This document shows, piece after piece, positions 27,977-36,830 of a stretch of DNA of 64,000 nucleotides. The stretch covers positions 5,538,501 to 5,602,500 of the forward strand of contig NZ_CP121647.1 of the NCBI RefSeq assembly GCF_029714305.1, in the 5' to 3' direction. Numbering within the stretch: position 1 is the stretch's first letter; each line of letters opens with the position of its first letter. The DNA is from Bradyrhizobium sp. CB3481 (GTDB lineage: Bacteria > Pseudomonadota > Alphaproteobacteria > Rhizobiales > Xanthobacteraceae). The notes under the pieces were generated by a model that was not told where the DNA came from, did not search any database, and saw only the letters and a program-made list of their open reading frames with translations. The position numbers and the translations under genes were made by a program.

Positions 27977-28846
27977 TCAGTCAGCAGCCGATCCTGAGCC
28001 GAGATTAAGGCGCTCGAAGTACCAAGAAGGGTCATCGTCAGACGAGTCGGTCTCGACTCTTGCTTCACCCGAATCTGTTTCGACACTTGCTTCACTATCG
28101 GTGCCACGACTCTCAGCCTTGACAAGGTACAGCGGACCTTTGTCTGCCCGCTGCCATTCACCCCCAGCATTCCTCGTCCACTTTTCGGGATGCTGAGTAG
28201 GGTCAAGCACCCAGCGATTATCACCCATGTGGATAAAACCCATCTCCATTAGACGGGACTCCATATCTGGCAAAGCAGGACGTGACATGAGCAACGGTCG
28301 TTCGCCGTCAACGCGAAGTTGATGCTCCAGCAGAATATCGCCTGCGTTCTCAACAAGAGGATGAGTAACCCGTAGATCTACAACGGATGTGATCCTGTCC
28401 CGCCCGGGGAACTGTTGCTGGAAACGCTCTCCTCTGACTCGGCGTCCGCCTTCTGTTCTTAGAAGCCCAACAACTTTGTCGCCTAGCTGATAGCTGAAAT
28501 ATCGCGCCTTGTCCGTATCTTCGTCGGTGTGGCCGTAGACTCTGGCAACTTGTGCTGTGCGCTCAGCTTTTGATGACACGAATTCCGAGTAGTCCTGCGG
28601 GTTATCGGCAATGTGCTTGATATCATCACCATAAAAAGCCCTCATCTCTCTCCTGAAGGAAGACCGATCGATCTCCTCGATGGGAGGTCGGGATCGAAGG
28701 GAGTACGGCCCTGAAATTGAACCAGAATTCGACGTCGTTTCTGCAAGCCTTTCCGCAAAGCTGTCGCTATCTGCCGACTGTCTCGAATCATCAACTTGGC
28801 TAGCGCTGGTGGATTGGCTGGATGAGCCAACGATTCGGCCATACAT
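27977..28846 (-). CDS. nopP: Type III effector NopP
   Basis: The 289-residue protein follows rhizobial NopP: start MYGRIVGSSS, a Ser-rich secretion region, then FAERLAETTSNSG, REMRAFYGDDIKHIADNPQDY, VSSKAERTAQVARVYG and the HPLVENAGDILLEHQL block. The C-terminus is acidic. NopP is injected into legume cells, is phosphorylated there, and determines compatibility with some hosts. ATG 28846 has AGAGGAGAG upstream; the 18-codon in-frame extension was rejected. A good tts box at 28915-28944 supports TtsI control. Confidence 0.93.
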   Translation of the reverse strand: MYGRIVGSSSQSTSASQVDDSRQSADSDSFAERLAETTSNSGSISGPYSLRSRPPIEEIDRSSFRREMRAFYGDDIKHIADNPQDYSEFVSSKAERTAQVARVYGHTDEDTDKARYFSYQLGDKVVGLLRTEGGRRVRGERFQQQFPGRDRITSVVDLRVTHPLVENAGDILLEHQLRVDGERPLLMSRPALPDMESRLMEMGFIHMGDNRWVLDPTQHPEKWTRNAGGEWQRADKGPLYLVKAESRGTDSEASVETDSGEARVETDSSDDDPSWYFERLNLGSGSAAD

Positions 28847-28914
28847 AAATTCGCTCTCCTCTCGGCAAAGGTCGGGCACTGCTGAGCTCGTGCCGCTCAA
28901 GTCCTAGGGACCAT

Positions 28915-28944
28915 ACTAAGCGGCGTAGCTGACCGTAAGCTGAC
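28915..28944 (-). promoter_or_regulatory. tts box of nopP
   Basis: On the minus strand GTCAGCTTACGGTCAGCTAC, followed by GCCGCTTA, matches the tts-box halves GTCAGCTT and (A/C)AGCT with correct spacing, about 70-100 bases before the nopP start. Confidence 0.75.
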
Positions 28945-29120
28945 GCGCAGCTGTCGACGATCTGAGGCGCGGGTTTTGTCCCCGCCGGAGCGATACACCG
29001 AACAGCCGCACGCAACGAGCTTATTTTTCGGCGGTATCGATCGCGGCCCGGAACAGCCGAGACACGCCGTGGCCAGCAGATAGCGGCCGGTAGGCTTTCG
29101 CGGAGAAAATCAAACCCATG

Positions 29121-29507
29121 TTAGGGCAATAGCTTTGCCGGGCACCGTCCCGTTCGAGGAACAATGATCCGTTGCGGAGCCTTCCGCCTTCCACCCTGGC
29201 CAAGCCTAAAGAAACTCGAGCCGCAGCCCCAAGAGCCCGATATGATGCTTCCGGTTCCGAGCACCTCGGTCGACCGGCGTGCCGTGGCCTGGAGCCGACA
29301 CCCACGACCATTGGGCTTTCTCATTCCCTTTGCGCTGGAGTCACTTGCGGGCTTGCTGGACGTTGAGTGCAGGCATCCGAATTTGGCCTGCTCTTGCATT
29401 TCTGTGGAATGGCGATTTCGGCGCCCAGCCCCGCCATCAAGAGTGAGTGACGTGCCCTCAGAGACCTCAATCATTTTGCTACGCGGCAAGGCCGGGACTT
29501 TCGACAT
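29121..29507 (-). CDS. Small unidentified ORF with an excellent ribosome site
   Basis: ATG 29507 is preceded by AAGGAGGA at ideal spacing, rare in this region. The product begins MSKVPALPRSKMIEVSEG and becomes Ser/Arg-rich, ending near 29121. The first ~28 residues look protein-like; later codons may be frameshifted, so the true product may be short. It follows the aminotransferase remnant by 38 bases, suggesting one former operon. I do not recognise a family. Confidence 0.4.
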   Translation of the reverse strand: MSKVPALPRSKMIEVSEGTSLTLDGGAGRRNRHSTEMQEQAKFGCLHSTSSKPASDSSAKGMRKPNGRGCRLQATARRSTEVLGTGSIISGSWGCGSSFFRLGQGGRRKAPQRIIVPRTGRCPAKLLP

Positions 29508-29545
29508 TAGATCCTCCTTTTGCCGGTTGATGGCGTCCCAGGGCA

Positions 29546-30568
29546 CTAATAGATGCCTGCGCCCCCCATTCTGATGGACCCGTCCTTCATCGCGTTCACG
29601 ATGAACTCGATGTGATTGGCGGTGAGATGGCGCTGAAACGGCAGCGCCACCGAGAGATGGCGATCTTCTCCGTGACGAGAAAAACGCCATGCCTATAGCC
29701 TAGGTGAAAATATTGACGCGGCAAATGCATCAGATAACAATAGGCGGCGGCCTCGACCTGTTCGATGCGCAGATCATCGAAAATGGCGTTGCGGCTAGAG
29801 CGCGTGAAGCGCGTCGCGCGATGGACGAAATAGAGAAACCAGGTCACCTCGGTCCTATCGCGCGCGACATAGGGCGGCTTGATGCCCTCGAATGATTCCC
29901 TATGGCCATTGTAGAGCTGCTTGATGAGCCGGCGCCACTTCCAGGATTTCAAGGCGCTTCAGCTGCGCAAAGCTCAACGCGTCTGAGAACTCGCTCATGC
30001 CGGCCTAATAAGGCGCTGCGCTGCTGACGGTAACGCAGGAGCATTTATCCAGATGCGCACGATCGCGAGCACGCCATCGGCATGTCGATATCATCGGCAC
30101 CACTATGCTGCCCCGGCCAGAGGTTAGGACCAGAGGCTGGGCAAAGTCGAACACACCGATATCGCCAAAATGACCGACGAGTTGGCCGTTTTTTTCGATC
30201 CGATCGCCGTGATGAAATCCTCCAGTAGCATCAGCTGGTGGCGCTCGATCGCCCGCAGCTCCGAGCATGGCGCCAGATGGCTGTTGGGATTGCCGGCAAC
30301 AATCGCCCGTGTGTTGGCCGTGCTACGCTCTTCGAGCTTCGCCGGAACCGATGCTCCCGGCAATAGTCGACGTCCGCAAATACCGCTTGCGCTCGCGAGA
30401 CCAATGGCATGGCCATCTCGCAAAACGAATAGCTGAGGCGATCACCTCTCGCGCCGGATCCGCGGCGAACACTGCAGCCTTTCCCGGTGGAGAGCTCGGC
30501 GAAGGTAACATCGGGAGTGGAGATCGGAATGAATACGTCCGCGTCGAGATGCTTTGCGAGTGAGGGGG
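29546..30568 (-). pseudogene. DegT/DnrJ/EryC1-type aminotransferase remnant
   Basis: Pieces of a PLP-dependent sugar-type aminotransferase are spread over three frames. They are AQAVFADVDY; TRAIVAGNPNSHLAP; RHQLMLLEDFITAIGSKK; VGHFGDIGVFDFAQPLVLTSG; MSEFSDALSFAQLKRLEIL; EVTWFLYFVHRATRFTRSSRNAIFDDLR; and the end LPFQRHLTANHIEFIVNAM with TAG at 29546. Their order matches one protein of about 330 residues. The usual PLP lysine region near GDIGVF..SF.. is not well kept. At least four frame changes make it non-functional. Its role in a nif region is unclear; relatives act in sugar or secondary-metabolite pathways. Confidence 0.6.
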
Positions 30569-30569
30569 G

Positions 30570-30800
30570 TCATCGCGGAGTACTCCTTTCCGCCAGCACG
30601 ATACCCGTCGCGCGCGCCGGATCGGCCGTGATCTGGACGCAATGAGCAGAGCCATCGATCAGATACAGGTCGAAGAGTGGATAACTCCGGAACGGCGGCT
30701 CGGTCATATCGGACGCGTCACAGCACGTGCAGGCGAGCTGAGGAAAGCGGCGCCGCAACTCGGCGAACCGGCTTGCATCGGCGTCCACTGTGGCAAGCAT
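30570..30800 (-). CDS. 76-residue open frame of unknown family
   Basis: The peptide reads MLATVDADASRFAELRRRFPQLACTCCDASD...SYPLFDLYLIDGSAHCVQITADPARATGIVLAERS. Residue patterns look like a real folded domain (alternating strands and helices), and the frame sits between the DegT-type remnant and the nifZ-associated gene on the same strand. It may be a complete small protein or the N-terminal part of the broken downstream gene. Not recognised. Confidence 0.4.
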   Translation of the reverse strand: MLATVDADASRFAELRRRFPQLACTCCDASDMTEPPFRSYPLFDLYLIDGSAHCVQITADPARATGIVLAERSTPR

Positions 30801-30860
30801 CCGTTCGATTTTCGATAAGTTCGTCGGTGCAGAGCTCCCATAATTAGTTCCAAAGCGGCG

Positions 30861-31391
30861 TTATTGCCAGAACACCTGCTCGGGATCTGTGTTCAACTCG
30901 TCGATCGCTGCGGTCAGCCGCCGGTGGATGCTGTGAAATTTCCAGAGCCCCAGCGCGTGATCTTTATGAAACAGCCTCCATGTCGCGCTCATCGTGTCAT
31001 GATGGATCACCGCGACATCAATCAAGCCGCCGTCTCTATCGATATTACCTGAGCAGCAGAGACTCTCGATGAGATAGCCACTCCTTACCGGCTTCACATT
31101 CGGCGAGACATAACGATAGCGTTTGCGCGAGCTCAAGGCACGCTCGATCCGCTTGCGATCGAGCTCGTTGGGATGAGCGATCAAACCGCTTACTACCTTT
31201 CCCATCACCGCGGCGTTCATCGCGAAAAGTCCCCTCAAAGCAATGGCGATTTCTTCTTCAAGGCAACCGACGACCAGCCGCTCACCGCACTCTACAACAT
31301 AGATCGGCAAGTTCGCTTCGGTTTGCATGCCGACCTTCACGATCTCGCCGATCCCCCCGGCGCCGACCAAGAGCCCTTTCAGCCGGCGCAT
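30861..31391 (-). CDS. Conserved-looking nif-region protein of unknown function
   Basis: The 176-residue protein has no signal or membrane segment. It contains LPIYVVECGERLVVGCLEEEIAIALRG, SPNVKPVRSGYLIESLCCSGNIDRDGG and WRLFHKDHALGLWKFHSIHRRLTAAID. It follows nifZ by about 80 bases on the same strand and is probably part of the nifB transcript. Two adjacent cysteines (LCCSG) could bind metal, but this is speculation. I do not recognise the family. Confidence 0.6.
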   Translation of the reverse strand: MRRLKGLLVGAGGIGEIVKVGMQTEANLPIYVVECGERLVVGCLEEEIAIALRGLFAMNAAVMGKVVSGLIAHPNELDRKRIERALSSRKRYRYVSPNVKPVRSGYLIESLCCSGNIDRDGGLIDVAVIHHDTMSATWRLFHKDHALGLWKFHSIHRRLTAAIDELNTDPEQVFWQ

Positions 31392-31471
31392 CGGGAAAGA
31401 ACCATCGTTAACGAGGTCAACCGCGGCTTTGACCCGCTGCCCCTATTGGTATTTCGGAAGACGCGACGCAA

Positions 31472-31792
31472 TCATCGCGCGATCTCTTCCGGCAACGGCA
31501 GGTCGTCGGGGTCCTTGCGCGCGTCCAGCAGATCGAGCTCCTTGCGTTTCATGCCGACGCGATTGCCGCTTTCAAGAAACTCGACGCCATAGATGTAGAA
31601 TTGCTGCAGGAATGTCCCGATGGAGACGACGTAACCCACCTCGCCTTTCTTGGCCAGGATGTCGCCGATCTCTTTGCCGAAATAGGTGCCATCGTTGCGA
31701 ATGGTTCGATTGGCCCGCACCTTTTCGCCAAGGCTGAAGAACGGTGGGCCTCTTAGCTCGAGCACATCATTGTCGCGGACGATGTTGCTCAT
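31472..31792 (-). CDS. nifZ: P-cluster assembly protein NifZ
   Basis: The 106-residue protein shows the NifZ core: LGEKVRANRTIRNDGTYFGKEIGDILAKKGEVGYVVSIGTFLQQFYIYGVEFLESG. NifZ helps form the second P-cluster of MoFe protein, working with NifH. The start at 31792 lies 3 bases after the preceding small gene, as expected within one operon headed by nifB. The frame is intact. Confidence 0.93.
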   Translation of the reverse strand: MSNIVRDNDVLELRGPPFFSLGEKVRANRTIRNDGTYFGKEIGDILAKKGEVGYVVSIGTFLQQFYIYGVEFLESGNRVGMKRKELDLLDARKDPDDLPLPEEIAR

Positions 31793-31795
31793 GAA

Positions 31796-32035
31796 TCACT
31801 CCCTCGCGGACTTGCAGGCCAGACCGCCGCGCGCGCCTTCTACAGCATTAGTGTTTTCATCTTTGAGACCTGCCAACTCGATACTCGCCATGCGGGTCGC
31901 CGATTCCTGGCGGACCCGCCAATCAGAGTCGCACTGCAGATCGGTTAGGGATCCGCCTATGGCCGCTGCGCGATCTCGAGCCGCGCGGAGGGGTCGGGCG
32001 TTGTTCGCCATGGTGAGCATAGTCATAGGAGGCAA
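31796..32035 (-). CDS. Short protein with a leucine-rich-variant (LRV)-like repeat
   Basis: LTDLQCDSDWRVRQESATRMASIELAGLKDE resembles one repeat of the nif-linked 4Fe-4S LRV proteins, in which a W-R-VR pattern recurs. The Cys-rich N-terminal cluster domain of those proteins is absent, so this 79-residue frame is likely a remnant or a reduced form. It lies between frxA and nifZ in the nifB transcript, ending 3 bases before nifZ. Confidence 0.45.
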   Translation of the reverse strand: MPPMTMLTMANNARPLRAARDRAAAIGGSLTDLQCDSDWRVRQESATRMASIELAGLKDENTNAVEGARGGLACKSARE

Positions 32036-32192
32036 CCGGGTGCCGGCGCCGGCTCAAAACTGATATCGGCGGACAATCCCGAACAAACCGGCGGCTTTAA
32101 CGGGGCAGGTAGAAATTGACTCAGTGCGCAGCCCACAATTCATGAACTTTTCCTCAGGCGGCGTCAGCGTGGAATTCACGAGCCTTTCTCCC

Positions 32193-32417
32193 TTATGCCC
32201 GCACCTGATAGCGCGGCAATGAAGGATCGAGCACACAGGTATTCTCGACCGGACAGACCGCCACGCATTGCGGCTCGTCGAAATGGCCGATGCATTCGGT
32301 GCATTTCTTAGGGTCAATCACGAACGTTCCGCCCTTTTCTGAGATTGCAACATTCGGGCATTCGAGCTCGCAAGCCGAGCAGCTCGTGCATTGCGACGCG
32401 ACAATTTTGAACGGCAT
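32193..32417 (-). CDS. frxA: 2[4Fe-4S] ferredoxin FrxA
   Basis: The 74-residue ferredoxin carries [12 protein letters not shown] and [18 protein letters not shown], the paired cluster motifs of nif-type ferredoxins (with the insertion seen in this class). It lies 11 bases after nifB and is co-transcribed with it. It probably supplies electrons for NifB radical chemistry or other nif steps. A second, related ferredoxin (fdxN) lies at 47.3 kb. Confidence 0.9.
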   Translation of the reverse strand: MPFKIVASQCTSCSACELECPNVAISEKGGTFVIDPKKCTECIGHFDEPQCVAVCPVENTCVLDPSLPRYQVRA

Positions 32418-32428
32418 CGATATCTCCC

Positions 32429-33991
32429 TTACGCGGCCGAAATCAGCGCGCCCTGGCGGATTGACGCGTTGCCTCGTTCGAGATGCTGGATCTCACCGCT
32501 TTGCACCTTCTCGAGATATGACTTGAACCAAGCGATCGCTGATTTCTCGATGAACTCGTGCGCGTATTGATCAATCGGCTCGATGCCGACCTTGATCAGC
32601 TCGCTCTTTGGGCACCCGCCGATCTTGGCCACGAACACAGCGTGGCAGTCATTGATGGCGCGGATGATAGTCGCAAGGCTGCCCTCCTCGCTATAACCAC
32701 CCTGGCAATAGGGATCGGCGCGACGGTGGCCGACGAATTTGGCACCCGATGTCGAGAGTTCGTACACCTGGAACTCCTTGGCGTGCCCAAAATGCTCGTT
32801 GATCAGGCCCGAGCCCTTGCTTGCAACGGCAACCAGAAGACGGACGTCGCTCGTCGCGCCCGCTAGGTCAGCCAGTTTCTCCTGCTTGGCCGCGACCTTC
32901 GCCATGCGTTCCTCCTCGACCTTAGCCTGATAGGCTTTGCGCCTCTCGAGATCGTAACTGACATCCATCGCCATGATCTTCTCCGTACTGAACTCTGCGC
33001 CGCGATTATCCCCAAGCAGGCCGACAGCGTCGGCACGACACTGGCGGCAATGGCGCATCATGTTCATCTCGCCTTCGCAAGCGTCCTGCAGCGCCTTCAA
33101 TTCATGCGCTGTCGGGGCCCGCTGGCCCTTGAGACCGAACGCGGTGCCGTGCGCGGGCGCGGAGATCAGCGGCAAGATGTTGTGCAGGAACGCGCCGCGC
33201 GACTTCACGGCCCTGTTAACACCGACCAGGTGCTGGTCGTTGATGCCCGGAATCATGACCGAATTGATCTTGCACAGGATGCCCCGCTCCGTGAGCATCT
33301 CGAGGCTTTGCAGCTGTCGATCGTTCAGAATCTTTGCGCCTTCGATACCGGTGTGGCGCTTGTGGCTATAGAAAATCCACGGATAAATCTTGGCGCCTAT
33401 TTCGGGATCGATCATGTTGATAGTTATGGTCACGTGGTCGATGTTCAAGCGGGCGATGGTGTCAATGTGATCGGGCAAGGCCAGCCCGTTGGTCGACAGA
33501 CACAGCTTGATGTCCGGCGCGGCTTTGGCGACCAGCTCGAACGTCCTGAATGTTTTTTCCGGATTGGCCAGTGGATCGCCGGGGCCGGCAATGCCAAGCA
33601 CGGTCATCTGCGGAATGGTGGAAGCAACGGCGAGCACTTTCTTCGCCGCCTGCTCAGGGGTGAGCTTCTCGCTCACGACGCCCGGGCGCGATTCGTTGGC
33701 GCAGTCATATTTACGATTGCAGTAATTGCACTGGATATTGCACGCCGGCGCGACCGCGACATGCATGCGGGCATAATGGTGGTGAGCCTCTTCGCTGTAA
33801 CACGGATGGTTCTTCACCTTTTCCCAGATCGAGATCGGCAGGTCGCCTTGGCGGTGCTGTGATCCACAGCTCGTCTTGCCCTTGCCGCCCGAGCTGCAGC
33901 AGCCCTTGTGCTCGGTATGGGCTTGCATGATCGCGCCGACGTCAGCGCCGCCGCCCAACGAGCTTGCTTTATTACATTCAGACACATTCAT
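32429..33991 (-). CDS. nifB: FeMo-cofactor synthesis protein NifB
   Basis: NifB is the radical-SAM enzyme that builds the carbide-containing 8Fe core of FeMo-cofactor. The SAM-cluster motif is Cys84-x3-Cys88-x2-Cys91 ([11 protein letters not shown]), with further Cys in [12 protein letters not shown] near the N-terminus. A NifX-like domain closes the protein ([19 protein letters not shown]..., from about residue 390). At 520 aa the length is typical. It starts a unit nifB-frxA-(LRV)-nifZ under its own sigma54 promoter. The ribosome site before ATG 33991 is weak. Confidence 0.97.
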   Translation of the reverse strand: MNVSECNKASSLGGGADVGAIMQAHTEHKGCCSSGGKGKTSCGSQHRQGDLPISIWEKVKNHPCYSEEAHHHYARMHVAVAPACNIQCNYCNRKYDCANESRPGVVSEKLTPEQAAKKVLAVASTIPQMTVLGIAGPGDPLANPEKTFRTFELVAKAAPDIKLCLSTNGLALPDHIDTIARLNIDHVTITINMIDPEIGAKIYPWIFYSHKRHTGIEGAKILNDRQLQSLEMLTERGILCKINSVMIPGINDQHLVGVNRAVKSRGAFLHNILPLISAPAHGTAFGLKGQRAPTAHELKALQDACEGEMNMMRHCRQCRADAVGLLGDNRGAEFSTEKIMAMDVSYDLERRKAYQAKVEEERMAKVAAKQEKLADLAGATSDVRLLVAVASKGSGLINEHFGHAKEFQVYELSTSGAKFVGHRRADPYCQGGYSEEGSLATIIRAINDCHAVFVAKIGGCPKSELIKVGIEPIDQYAHEFIEKSAIAWFKSYLEKVQSGEIQHLERGNASIRQGALISAA

Positions 33992-34031
33992 TTGCCATTC
34001 TCAGTGCAGGCGGAAACTTCGAGTAAGACTT

Positions 34032-34140
34032 AGCAACTCGCGTGCCATTAACGATGCCTCGGGGATTTCTGCCCGATATCAGCATCTTAGCGATCCTGTT
34101 GCATGCGAGAGGACTCTTCTAGTTTGTTGCGAACGTGACA
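34032..34140 (-). promoter_or_regulatory. Sigma54 promoter and NifA site of nifB
   Basis: On the minus strand TGGCACGCGAGTTGCT (34032-34047) is a perfect -24/-12 element, about 40 bases before nifB. TGTTGCGAACGTGACA (34125-34140) is a TGT-N10-ACA NifA site at normal distance. Confidence 0.9.
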
Positions 34141-34235
34141 GAAGGGGCGGCGCCGACACGGGTATATGATCAGGGGCGTCAAACGACCTCGCGTCTTACA
34201 GCGCGCAAGCTCCGCTGAAAGGAGGCAAGGTCCCC

Positions 34236-35099
34236 TCAGGCAGAGATCAAGATTTCGACCGCGCGTGGAAGCGAAATTCCGAGCGGCGTCATGCGCTGCT
34301 CGGCCAGGAAGCGCAGCTCGTTGCGCGAGAGCGCGTCCGGCTCCACGATTGCGTAATGGCCATTGGCTGAGCGCTTGCTGATCTGCCGCGCATAGATGCG
34401 TAACAGCTGGTCGTTGAACTGACAGCCGATAAAAAGAAAGCTCCGTCCGGTCCGCCGCTGCTTGACGATTTCGGGAATTGGCGTCTGGATGTCGATCTCG
34501 GTCAGCACTTCGACATAATCTGCGTCAGAGACCAGGAAGTTCTCTGCGGGCAGCGCCCCGCCGTGCGGCTTGTAGAGGACTGTCCTCCAACTGCCAGCCG
34601 CTGCGCGATCGACCTCTTTGCCTTCTGCATCATAGAAGCGATACCAGCGGTCTTCGCCGAGGCGTGCGCGGGTGATGCCCTGCACCTCGCCCCAACCCCC
34701 ATGTTTTTGAAGGGCCGCGCGCATCGCGCCGTCATACCAAGCATCGACGACGACAGGCAGGGACAGTGAGGCGAGATGATAGTGCAGCGGCGTCGGCTCG
34801 ACCGGTGCGGCAAAGGCCTGCGCCATCAATGCCGTCACGGTGGATCGATGCTTATTGCTCTCGATGTACTGTGCGGACGCCCAGGGATTGCCCTTGGCCC
34901 GGCGCGGCAGCGCGACCTTACTGGCGAAAAAGGCAGCCAGTGCCTCAGGTGTCATCGGCACATCCGGCTTGGACAACTCGGCGACGCCAGGTCCGAGATA
35001 GGGAACGATGCCGCCGGCGCGCAGCCTGGCAGCGACGTCAGTGAGAATAGCCTCAGCATCGGCCGCGTTTACAAAATCGATTTGCCGGATCGCGCTCAT
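34236..35099 (-). CDS. SIR2-like protein in the nifS operon
   Basis: The 287-residue protein follows the SIR2 layout: a nucleotide-loop-like VPYLGPGVAEL (about residue 32), VVVDAWYDGAM at the place of the TTN(F/Y)D motif, LYKPHGG with the expected His, and SFLFIGCQFNDQLLRIYA. The catalytic-type Asn of TTNFD is replaced by Trp (DAWYD), so NAD hydrolysis is doubtful; NAD binding or sensing could remain. ATG 35099 overlaps the nifT stop (ATGA), placing it in the hesB-nfu-nifS-nifT transcript under NifA control. Its role in nitrogen fixation is unknown to me. Confidence 0.75.
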   Translation of the reverse strand: MSAIRQIDFVNAADAEAILTDVAARLRAGGIVPYLGPGVAELSKPDVPMTPEALAAFFASKVALPRRAKGNPWASAQYIESNKHRSTVTALMAQAFAAPVEPTPLHYHLASLSLPVVVDAWYDGAMRAALQKHGGWGEVQGITRARLGEDRWYRFYDAEGKEVDRAAAGSWRTVLYKPHGGALPAENFLVSDADYVEVLTEIDIQTPIPEIVKQRRTGRSFLFIGCQFNDQLLRIYARQISKRSANGHYAIVEPDALSRNELRFLAEQRMTPLGISLPRAVEILISA

Positions 35100-35320
35100 C
35101 GCTCATCCGCGTTGTCGCCACGCTTCCTGGCATTGATGGTGATCGGCAACGGCGTGTCGCTCGCCATGTTGGGCAGATCGAGCACCCAGCCATTGGCTAT
35201 TCTGATCCAACCACCCCACAGCGTCTCATGCTCGGATTCCACGATCGGCTCTTCAAGATCCTTTTTCGGCATGTAAATCGACAGGCCAGCCTCCGGAGAG
35301 CGGCGGATCATGACCTTCAT
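35096..35320 (-). CDS. nifT: NifT/FixU protein
   Basis: The 74-residue protein MKVMIRRSPEAGLSIYMPKKDLEEPIV...GWIRIANGWVLDLP is NifT (FixU), a small conserved nif protein with no firmly known function, probably linked to MoFe maturation. Start 35320 was chosen over the upstream in-frame ATG because it matches the family and lies 4 bases after nifS. Its stop overlaps the next gene. Confidence 0.9.
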   Translation of the reverse strand: MKVMIRRSPEAGLSIYMPKKDLEEPIVESEHETLWGGWIRIANGWVLDLPNMASDTPLPITINARKRGDNADER

Positions 35321-35324
35321 GAAA

Positions 35325-36509
35325 TCAACTCCGTGAATCGGATGGATCGCCGGTGGGATTGGCATGCTCCCGCGACATGGCGCGCAGGCGAGCTACGATG
35401 TCGGACAGAGTGCGGACGACCAGATCTATCTCTTCGACAGTAGTTTCATGCGACAGCGAAAAGCGCACCGCGCCGCGTAGGCTTCTCGCCGGCACGTTCA
35501 TGGCGCGCAACACACGAGATGGCTGCATTGAGCCGGAGCTGCACGCTGATCCGAGCGAAACGGCAATGCCAGCGCGATTAAGATGATGGAGGATCGCTTC
35601 GCCTTCGAGATGCTCGAAGGCAATATTGGTTGTGTTCGGCAGCCGGCTGCTGACATCGCCGAGGACTATGCAGTGGCCGTTCTGCAACATCGCTTGCTCC
35701 AAGCGATCGCGCAACGCACCAATGCGAACGCGCCCCGACTCCAGGCGCTCTGCCGCAAGCTTCGCAGCCTTACCAAAACCGACGATGCCGGGAACGTTCT
35801 CGGTTCCGCCGCGGCGCTGTCGTTCCTGTGCTCCGCCCCAGATCAACGGCCTGAATTTTGTGCCTTTGCGCAAATACAGCGCGCCAATTCCCTTGGGTCC
35901 GTGCAGCTTGTGCGCGGACAGCGACAGCATGTCGATATCACTGATCTTCAAGTCGATCGGCACCCTGCCTACGGCCTGCACCGCATCGGTGTGAAATAGC
36001 GCGCCGGACGCGTGCGCCATCCTGGCGAGAGCTTCTACCGGAAAAATGGTTCCGGTCTCGTTGTTAGCCCACATGACCGACGCTACCGCCGTGCGTGGTC
36101 CAAGCGCCCAGCGAAAAGCCTCAACATCAAGCCGGCCACGCGAATCCACTGGGACCAGATGGGTTTTGACACGCCTGGTCGCCAACTGTTCGACCAACGC
36201 CAGGATCGCCTGGTGCTCGACGGAGGTGGTGACGATCTCGTCCCGTCCCTTTTGGGTCACAAGCGCGGAGAGAATGGCGGCGTTATTGGATTCGGTTCCG
36301 CCAGAGGTGAAGACGATCTCATGATCGTAGGCAACCCCTAACAAGGCCTTCAGGCTGCGGCGCGCCTCAATCACAGCGTCCGCGACCTTGTTCCCGAAGG
36401 CATGAGTGGAGGAGGCATTGCCGAACTGCTCGCTGAAGAACGGCAACATGGCTTCGACAACGCATGGATCTGTCCGTGTTGTCGCATTGTTGTCGAGATA
36501 AACCGACAC
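35325..36509 (-). CDS. nifS: Cysteine desulfurase NifS
   Basis: NifS takes sulfur from cysteine for nitrogenase Fe-S clusters using PLP. Visible landmarks are VYLDNNATTRTDPCVVEAML at the start, TSGGTESNNAAI, the PLP lysine in LSLSAHKLHGPKGIGALYL, and the active-site Cys in SLGSACSSGSM. A GTG at 36509 gives the family start; the overlapping TTG at 36524, fused to the nfu stop (TTGA), is an alternative. The 61-codon upstream extension of this frame runs into nfu and was rejected. Confidence 0.95.
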   Translation of the reverse strand: MSVYLDNNATTRTDPCVVEAMLPFFSEQFGNASSTHAFGNKVADAVIEARRSLKALLGVAYDHEIVFTSGGTESNNAAILSALVTQKGRDEIVTTSVEHQAILALVEQLATRRVKTHLVPVDSRGRLDVEAFRWALGPRTAVASVMWANNETGTIFPVEALARMAHASGALFHTDAVQAVGRVPIDLKISDIDMLSLSAHKLHGPKGIGALYLRKGTKFRPLIWGGAQERQRRGGTENVPGIVGFGKAAKLAAERLESGRVRIGALRDRLEQAMLQNGHCIVLGDVSSRLPNTTNIAFEHLEGEAILHHLNRAGIAVSLGSACSSGSMQPSRVLRAMNVPARSLRGAVRFSLSHETTVEEIDLVVRTLSDIVARLRAMSREHANPTGDPSDSRS

Positions 36510-36520
36510 AAGCGCCTCGT

Positions 36521-36811
36521 TCAATGCCGCGCTTTGGTGGCGCCAGCGATGGGGATCAGGCGAACGAATTCGCCGAGCCTTTCGACAAGCTGCGCCTGAA
36601 TACGTTCCAGCGTAAAGTTTGAAAGCTTGCAGAACACACAGGCACCGGTCAGCTTGACTATGATTTTGCTTCCGGCGATCTCGACCAGCTGACAATCGCC
36701 GCCGTCGCGCTGCAGATTGGGGCGGATCTCCTCGATCGCAGCGTGAATGATTTGCTCCCGATCGCTCTCAGTCTCCGGGCGTTGCTTCCGTTGTTTGGGC
36801 TCGTCCAACAT
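36521..36811 (-). CDS. NifU C-terminal (Nfu) domain protein
   Basis: Residues 20-96 form an Nfu domain: IEEIRPNLQRDGGDCQLVEIAGSKIIVKLTGACVFCKLSNFTLERIQ. The CVFC pair would hold a transient Fe-S cluster. The usual N-terminal IscU-like scaffold of full NifU is absent, as in other rhizobial nif operons. ATG 36811 was chosen because the longer frame overlaps hesB. Together with HesB and NifS it forms the nif Fe-S supply set. Confidence 0.88.
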   Translation of the reverse strand: MLDEPKQRKQRPETESDREQIIHAAIEEIRPNLQRDGGDCQLVEIAGSKIIVKLTGACVFCKLSNFTLERIQAQLVERLGEFVRLIPIAGATKARH

Positions 36812-36830
36812 GCTTCGAGCTCTCTCTTCA

